A stretch of 64,000 nucleotides of DNA from assembly GCF_000935125.1 (NCBI RefSeq), contig NZ_JRKI01000027.1, positions 1-64,000 of the forward strand. Direction: 5' to 3'. Origin of the DNA: Streptomyces natalensis ATCC 27448. Its GTDB lineage: Bacteria > Actinomycetota > Actinomycetes > Streptomycetales > Streptomycetaceae. A model generated the notes under the pieces. It searched no databases. It was not told the origin of the DNA and saw only the letters and a program-made list of their open reading frames with translations. A program made the translations under genes and the position numbers. Below, piece by piece: positions 59,003 through 64,000 of the stretch (its first letter is position 1; each line of letters opens with the position of its first letter).

Positions 59003-60919
59003 TCATGCACGAGGGTCGGCCGGGTGCGGCTGCACCCCCGTCATCAGGAAGTCCAGACCGCGCCGGGTCGAGACCACCACGACCCGGTCACCGGCCCGCA
59101 GGATCCGGCCGTGGGAGGGGCGCCAGTCGAAGCCCGGCCGGTCGAGACGCAGGCTGCCCAAGGTGTCCGTCGGACCGGGAGAACCGGTCTCGGCGGCGGA
59201 GCCCACCGCCAGGACGCGCCATTCGTTCTCGCGGAAGGCCTGGTGGACGGAGTGTCCCTCCAGCTCCGGGTGGCCTGCGACGTCGACCGTGGTGAAGAGG
59301 AGGGAGCCGCGTTCGACCGGCATGATGCCCAGGACGTGGCGGCCCATCATGGCGGCGGCGAAGGGCAGCGCGGCGAGCGCCGAGACGCTGCGGCTCCGGG
59401 TGGTGGCATCGGGATAGGAGGCGCGCATGGTACGGGAGACGGTGGCCGCGAAGTCGTCATCGTGGAGCCGCATCACCACCCGCACCTGAGGGTTGCCCTC
59501 GCGCGCCGCCATCACGATGTCGAGGTTCTCGCCGTCGTCGCGGGTGAGCACCAGCAGCGACTTGCTCTGGCGGATGCGCGCCCGGTCGAGGACCCCGGGG
59601 GCGCCGGCGTCCTCCAGCAGCAGCGGCACACCGAGTTCGCGGGCCAGGGCCACGCCGCGCGCATGCGGGTCCCGCTCTATGACCACCACCTGATGAGCGG
59701 TGGTGCGCAGTTGGGCCAGCACCCGGGTGCCGACCTTCCCCAGGCCGACCAGCACGATGTGGTCGCGCAGGTCCTCGGCCGGAGGATGTCCCACGGAGGC
59801 TTTGCGGAACGCCTCGGTGGCGTTCATGGTCGCGGCGACCACGAGCGGGAGGACCGCCAACCCCACGAAGCCGGCGATGAGTTGGAGTACCCGGCGGGCC
59901 GGTGATTCGTCGGTTGCCGGGTCACCCATGGTGAAGATGTCCAGCAGCGGCAGGTACACCGACTTCCACAGCGGACCGGGCTCGGCCAGTGCGGTGGCCG
60001 CGGCCAGTACCAGCACGATCGCGGCCAGCGCGCCGAAGACCGCGAGGATCTCGTGGGAGAGGAAGACCTTCCACGGCAGATGTGCCAGCCGGTCGCGCAG
60101 CCAGGCACCGTAACCGCGCCGGTCGCGCGTCGGGGCCTCGGGCGGATGGTGATGGGTGACCTCCTCCAGCATCAGCCGGCCGTGGGTGAACTGCCGGTGG
60201 TAGGAGGTGGCGGTGTCGGGCAGCAGCTGGGTGCCCTCCTCCCCCGGCGTCTCCGGGCTGTCCTCGCTCGCCGGGTCGTCCTGGTGGGCGCCGGACAGCA
60301 CCGCGAGGGTGGCGAGATCGGCCGACTGCGGCGGGGTACGCGCGGGACGCACGACCCCGCGGAAGACCTGGCCCTCCACCTGTAGCGGGTCCCCCTGCCC
60401 GACCGCGGCCGCGGCCACCAGCTCAGGTACCGCGGTGTCGGTGTCGGAAAGCACGGTGGTGGACATGTCGAGCGCGGTGTCGTCGGTTCGGCCCAGCGCC
60501 GATACGGCACGGTCCAGGAGCCGTTCGAGATGCTCACCGCGCTCCCGGTTGTACATGCGGATGACCAGGCGGATCGCCGGGTTGAGGGTGCGGGCCAGCA
60601 GTGCCGCGGTGACATTGACCTGGTCGTCGCGGTAGGCGAGGGCGAGCGCGGCCGCCCGCTCGACTCCCGCGGCCCGCAGCGTCTGCTCGTCCGGACGGGC
60701 CGCCACCAGCAGCTCGACGGGCGACTGCGGATCGCGGTGCAGCACGGCGATCTCCGGTGCATGCCCCTCACGCCGGGAGGGCAGCACGACGGTGACGGCC
60801 TCACCGCACACCGCGTCCAGGGTCACCGCCAGCCGGTGGGCCAGCCCGTCGTCGCCGCAGATCACCATGTGCTGGGAACGCTCGCCAAAGGGAGTACTCA
60901 AGTGCAGAGTTGACGTCAC
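59003..60919 (-). CDS. TrkA-N/RCK membrane protein (CASTOR/POLLUX-like ion channel type)
   Basis: About 638 residues. The start HMVICGDDGLAHRLAVTLDA is a first Rossmann NAD-binding fold, with insertion; hydrophobic segments follow near 330-420 (ILAVFGALAAIVLVLAAATA; VLQLIAGFVGLAVLPLVVAA) with a re-entrant FTMGDPATDE loop between them. Then comes a second RCK domain HIVLVGLGKVGTRVLAQLRT, VVVIERDPHARGVALARELG and LLVLTRDDGENLDIVMAARE, plus a TrkA-C-like end. This arrangement is seen in bacterial relatives of the CASTOR/POLLUX channels. It likely moves potassium under NAD(H) control. The start is uncertain: GTG 60919, or a later ATG at 60871; neither has a strong ribosome site. Confidence 0.82.
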   Translation of the reverse strand: MTSTLHLSTPFGERSQHMVICGDDGLAHRLAVTLDAVCGEAVTVVLPSRREGHAPEIAVLHRDPQSPVELLVAARPDEQTLRAAGVERAAALALAYRDDQVNVTAALLARTLNPAIRLVIRMYNRERGEHLERLLDRAVSALGRTDDTALDMSTTVLSDTDTAVPELVAAAAVGQGDPLQVEGQVFRGVVRPARTPPQSADLATLAVLSGAHQDDPASEDSPETPGEEGTQLLPDTATSYHRQFTHGRLMLEEVTHHHPPEAPTRDRRGYGAWLRDRLAHLPWKVFLSHEILAVFGALAAIVLVLAAATALAEPGPLWKSVYLPLLDIFTMGDPATDESPARRVLQLIAGFVGLAVLPLVVAATMNATEAFRKASVGHPPAEDLRDHIVLVGLGKVGTRVLAQLRTTAHQVVVIERDPHARGVALARELGVPLLLEDAGAPGVLDRARIRQSKSLLVLTRDDGENLDIVMAAREGNPQVRVVMRLHDDDFAATVSRTMRASYPDATTRSRSVSALAALPFAAAMMGRHVLGIMPVERGSLLFTTVDVAGHPELEGHSVHQAFRENEWRVLAVGSAAETGSPGPTDTLGSLRLDRPGFDWRPSHGRILRAGDRVVVVSTRRGLDFLMTGVQPHPADPRA

Positions 60920-61041
60920 GTCATCAAGATTGCGGGGACATGACAGAAGGTTCCGATGTGCACACCGGTTCGGGGTCAAAGTTGTGTAAGGGCGACCGGG
61001 TTCGGCGAACCAACGGGCGGTGGTCATTGCCGTCGCACAAG

Positions 61042-61827
61042 CTACAGGGTGTTGCAGGAGGCTGTGCTCTGGGGATGTGCCATCCCGGAGCCGTCGGTCG
61101 TAGCGGAATCGCGGGCCGCCGCGGCCTTGCGGGCGGCGTGCAGGGTGACCGCAAGGGCCACGGTGAACTCGCCGAGCAACACCAGCGCGATCTCGCTCAC
61201 CATCGCGAGAATCGCGAAGAACCGGTACGTCCCGTCAGCCTCCGCGAAGTCCGGCTCGACCAGCCCGCCAGGGTCCCACGCCACCTGTACCGCGTCACCA
61301 ACGTGGTCGGAGGTGCCGCAGTTGAGGCTGCCGGGCGCGTCGGTGGCACCGCGATAGCGGATGACGCACTCGTACGAGGTGGTCTTCCCGTGGTGCTCGA
61401 TGACACGTGCGACCACACCCGACCGCACCTCGCCCCGCAGCTCCAGTACGAACCCCTGCGAGGCATTCGCGGCCAGCACCGCGGCAGCGACCGCCGGAAC
61501 AACCAGCAGCGTCACCATCAGGCGGCTCAGCGCCCCGTCGGGCAGCAGCCCGGGGACCACCACGATCAGCCAGGTTCCGCCGGCCATCCCCAGCACGAGC
61601 GAGGGCACCAGCATCCAGTGGAGCGGCCACAGCACCCCACTGGCCAGGACAGTCAGCGCGGCGAGCGGAATCAGCAGCGCAACCCGTGTCGGACTGGCCG
61701 GGCGCCAGGGCTTACGCGTCCGGAGGCTGCGTAGCGGGCGCAGCACTGGTCCGCCGTGCCGGTGCCGCCCCACCGGCACCATCGCCGGTTGCCGACGGCC
61801 CCGTTCCGCCTGGTCCCGTCCCGTCAT
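61042..61827 (-). CDS. DUF3592-like membrane protein
   Basis: 261 residues. Three or four helices near residues 47-65 (VALLIPLAALTVLASGVLWP), 71-90 (LVPSLVLGMAGGTWLIVVVP) and 101-122 (RLMVTLLVVPAVAAAVLAAN), then a soluble segment with SGVVARVIEHHGKTTSYECV, CGTSDHVGDAVQVAWDPGGL and a last helix (FFAILAMVSEIALVLLGEFT). The strand pattern with VGDAVQVAWDP resembles the DUF3592 domain. The ATG follows GGGGGAG. It sits between the RCK protein and the divergent permease. Function unknown; a link to ion transport is only contextual. Confidence 0.72.
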   Translation of the reverse strand: MTGRDQAERGRRQPAMVPVGRHRHGGPVLRPLRSLRTRKPWRPASPTRVALLIPLAALTVLASGVLWPLHWMLVPSLVLGMAGGTWLIVVVPGLLPDGALSRLMVTLLVVPAVAAAVLAANASQGFVLELRGEVRSGVVARVIEHHGKTTSYECVIRYRGATDAPGSLNCGTSDHVGDAVQVAWDPGGLVEPDFAEADGTYRFFAILAMVSEIALVLLGEFTVALAVTLHAARKAAAARDSATTDGSGMAHPQSTASCNTL

Positions 61828-62041
61828 CACGCTCCCCCGAATCGTCCAGCCAACATCAATTTCAGCCGCACTCCAAGCCGCCGTCGGCACTCTTAACACC
61901 ACCTTGACGCCACCGTCCGGACCTGGACGAACGCGGTGGCGAAAACGCTGTGAGTGCGTACCCTGACCAGGCCATCTCCCCGATGGCCGGATTTCGCCGT
62001 ACGAGCCGTGCGAGCCGTACGCGTACACACAGGAGCATGCG

Positions 62042-64000
62042 ATGGCCACCCCTCTCCCCGCGGATACCTCCTCCGCAGCCCCACCGCGGAGCAGTCGTCT
62101 GCGCGCGTGGATGCTGGAGGGCCTGGCCGATATGGCCAAGCACCAGCAGGGTCCGCACGCCGAGCCCGAGAGCGCCCACGAGGGGCAGCGGTGGTGGCGG
62201 GTGATGTGCCTGACCGGTGTGGACTACTTCTCCACCCTGGGCTACCAGCCGGGCATCGCCGCCCTGGCGGCCGGCTTGCTGTCGCCGGTGGCGACCCTCG
62301 TGCTCGTGATCGTGACGCTGGTCGGCGCGCTGCCGGTCTACCGGCGGGTGGCCGAGGAGAGCCCGCGTGGCGAGGGTTCGATCGCGATGCTGGAGCGGCT
62401 GCTGTCGTTCTGGAAGGGCAAGCTGTTCGTCCTGGCCCTGCTCGGCTTCGCCGCCACCGACTTCCTGATCACGATCACCCTGTCGGCGGCGGACGCCTCC
62501 ACCCACCTGGTGGAGAACCCCCATCTGACGGACGTCCTGCACGGCCAGCAGATGCTGATCACGCTGGTGCTGGTGGCGTTGCTGGGCGCGGTGTTCCTCA
62601 AGGGCTTCCTGGAGGCGATCGGCGTCGCGGTTGCCCTGGTCGGGGTCTACCTCGTCCTGAACGCGGTGGTCGTGGCCGTGGGCCTGTGGCACATCGTGAC
62701 CGCCCCGCATGTGGTCACCGACTGGTCCAGCGCCCTGACCACTCAGCACGGGAACGTCTTCGCCATGGTCGGGGTGGCCCTGCTGGTCTTCCCGAAGCTG
62801 GCGCTGGGCCTGTCCGGTTTCGAGACCGGCGTGGCGGTCATGCCGCACGTCCAGGGCGACGCGAGCGACACCGAGGCCAAGCCCACCGGGCGGATCCGGG
62901 GCACCAAGAAGCTGCTCACCGCCGCCGCTGTGATCATGAGCGTGTATCTGATCACCACCAGCTTCATCACCACCCTCCTCATCCCGGCGAACGAGTTCAA
63001 GCCGGGCGGCCAGGCCAACGGGCGCGCGCTCGCCTACCTGGCGCACGAATACATCGGTGGCGGTTTCGGCACTCTCTACGACGTCTCCACCATCGCCATC
63101 CTCTGGTTCGCGGGCGCCTCCGCCATGGCCGGGCTGCTCAACCTGATGCCGCGCTACCTGCCCCGCTACGGCATGGCCCCGCACTGGGCGCGTGCCGTAC
63201 GCCCCATGGTGATCGTCTTCACCCTGGTGGCGTTCCTGGTCACCTGGCTCTTCGACGCCGACGTCGACGCGCAGGGCGGCGCCTACGCCACCGGCGTCCT
63301 GGTGCTGATGTCCTCCGCGGCGATCGCGGTGACCATCGCCGCCCGCCGCGCCGGTCAGCGGGCCTGGACGATCGGCTTCGCGCTCGTCGCCGCGGTGCTG
63401 CTCTACGTCACCGGCGCGAACGTCGTCGAACGCCCCGACGGTGTCAAGATCGGCGCCTGCTTCATCGCCGGCATCATCCTCATCTCGCTGCTGTCGCGGC
63501 TTCGGCGCGCCTTCGAGCTGCGCGTCACCCACATCACCATGGATGACATGGCCGAACGGTTCGTCCGCGATACGGCGCATCGCAAGATCCGGTTCATCGC
63601 CAACGAACCCGACCAGCGCGACCGGGCCGAATACCGCGACAAACTCCAGCAGATCCGCGTCGACAACGACCTGTCGGCCGAGGAGGACTTCGTCTTCGTC
63701 GAGGTCACCCTCGGCGACCCCTCGGAGTTCGAGGCGGCCATGACCGTACGCGGCGAAGTCCTGCACGACCGCTATCGCGTCCTGACCGTGGAGAGCTCCT
63801 CCATCCCCAACGCTCTGGCCGCCCTGCTCCTGCACGTACGGGACACCACCGGACAGCGCCCCCACATCTACTTCGAATGGACCGAAGGCAACCCCTTCGC
63901 CCAGTTCCTCCGCTTCTTCCTCTTCGGCCAGGGCGAAGTCGCCCCCGTCACCCGTGAGGTCCTGCGCGAGGCCGAACCCCACCGCGACCGCCGCCCCCGC
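62042..64000 (+). CDS. APC-superfamily permease with cytoplasmic C-terminal domain (partial)
   Basis: Open from the ATG at 62042 (AGGAG six bases upstream) to the window end, 653 codons. It runs: a polar N-terminus with HQQGPHAEPESAHEGQRWWR, the first helix CLTGVDYFSTLGYQPGIAAL, then about 12 helices (LLSPVATLVLVIVTLVGALP; LFVLALLGFAATDFLITITL; ALLVFPKLALGLSGFETGVA; VIMSVYLITTSFITTLLIPA; STIAILWFAGASAMAGLLNL). A soluble C-terminal part follows from about residue 495 (RVTHITMDDMAERFVRDTAH; VESSSIPNALAALLLHVRD; YFEWTEGNPFAQFL). In layout it resembles KimA/YdaO-type potassium importers, which belong to APC. Amino-acid transport is the alternative. The neighbours (two KdpDs, RCK protein, CPA1) favour potassium. 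The gene continues past the window. Confidence 0.85.
   Translation, partial: MATPLPADTSSAAPPRSSRLRAWMLEGLADMAKHQQGPHAEPESAHEGQRWWRVMCLTGVDYFSTLGYQPGIAALAAGLLSPVATLVLVIVTLVGALPVYRRVAEESPRGEGSIAMLERLLSFWKGKLFVLALLGFAATDFLITITLSAADASTHLVENPHLTDVLHGQQMLITLVLVALLGAVFLKGFLEAIGVAVALVGVYLVLNAVVVAVGLWHIVTAPHVVTDWSSALTTQHGNVFAMVGVALLVFPKLALGLSGFETGVAVMPHVQGDASDTEAKPTGRIRGTKKLLTAAAVIMSVYLITTSFITTLLIPANEFKPGGQANGRALAYLAHEYIGGGFGTLYDVSTIAILWFAGASAMAGLLNLMPRYLPRYGMAPHWARAVRPMVIVFTLVAFLVTWLFDADVDAQGGAYATGVLVLMSSAAIAVTIAARRAGQRAWTIGFALVAAVLLYVTGANVVERPDGVKIGACFIAGIILISLLSRLRRAFELRVTHITMDDMAERFVRDTAHRKIRFIANEPDQRDRAEYRDKLQQIRVDNDLSAEEDFVFVEVTLGDPSEFEAAMTVRGEVLHDRYRVLTVESSSIPNALAALLLHVRDTTGQRPHIYFEWTEGNPFAQFLRFFLFGQGEVAPVTREVLREAEPHRDRRPR

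Noticed and set aside
61828..62041. ydaO-type cyclic-di-AMP riboswitch before the permease
   Set aside because: The gap is short and I cannot find the conserved paired blocks of that riboswitch.
61954..63546. 530-residue + strand open frame
   Set aside because: It is an arginine-rich shadow of the APC permease frame, which starts at 62042 and runs off the window; the permease has clear membrane helices and a ribosome site.

Overview
The window is about 70% GC. It has GTG, ATG and occasional TTG starts behind AAGGAG-type ribosome sites, and a gene mix typical of Streptomyces: a snapalysin-type metalloprotease, an indigoidine-type NRPS, a P450 with ferredoxin and reductase, many TetR/XRE regulators, KdpD and USP proteins, and DmdR-type iron boxes. 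I infer a Streptomyces or very close actinomycete chromosome, probably an accessory-rich arm, because decayed genes and short tandem repeats are frequent. No rRNA, tRNA, CRISPR array or intact insertion sequence was seen.

Layout. 1-5 kb: anhydro-MurNAc kinase, a PCMT-like methyltransferase and a solitary contractile-sheath protein. 5.4-8.9 kb: a reactive-sulfur module (MBL-rhodanese fusion, rhodanese, TauE/SafE exporter, CstR-like repressor, rhodanese-DUF2892 protein) tied together by three copies of one operator. 9.4-13 kb: snapalysin, cyclophilin, a two-component system. 13.4-17.5 kb: a TetR/flavin monooxygenase pair with a palindromic operator, an XRE regulator facing the stump of a deleted SDR gene, and an M24 peptidase. 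17.7-22 kb: one 1431-residue protein that joins an assimilatory nitrate reductase to a CysJ-like flavoreductase. 22.3-27.4 kb: an EamA transporter and an indigoidine synthetase in one operon, with an iron box lying inside its best promoter. 27.4-31.4 kb: small hypothetical genes, a GNAT enzyme, a membrane protein and a TetR. 31.6-34.7 kb: ferredoxin, ferredoxin reductase and P450 operon with twin TetR-type operators. 35-44.5 kb: small genes mixed with decay (hutI and decarboxylase scraps beside a HutD-like gene, a frameshifted second enolase, a truncated and frameshifted kinase-like gene), a lone BlaI-type repressor, a secreted aerolysin-like protein and an MFS transporter. 44.5-50.4 kb: amidohydrolase, two SDRs, a double Lrp regulator, a bL37-like micro-ORF and a GNAT protein. 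50.7-64 kb: a potassium and stress island (CPA1 antiporter, stand-alone KdpF, two KdpD kinases around a universal stress protein, a TrkA-N/RCK membrane protein, and an APC permease running off the window).

Working together. The sulfur module likely senses persulfide, oxidises or transfers sulfane sulfur, and exports sulfite. The iron-box operon suggests that blue-pigment synthesis and export respond to iron. The last 13 kb looks like an ion-homeostasis island that has a KdpF-like peptide but no KdpA, KdpB, KdpC or KdpE.
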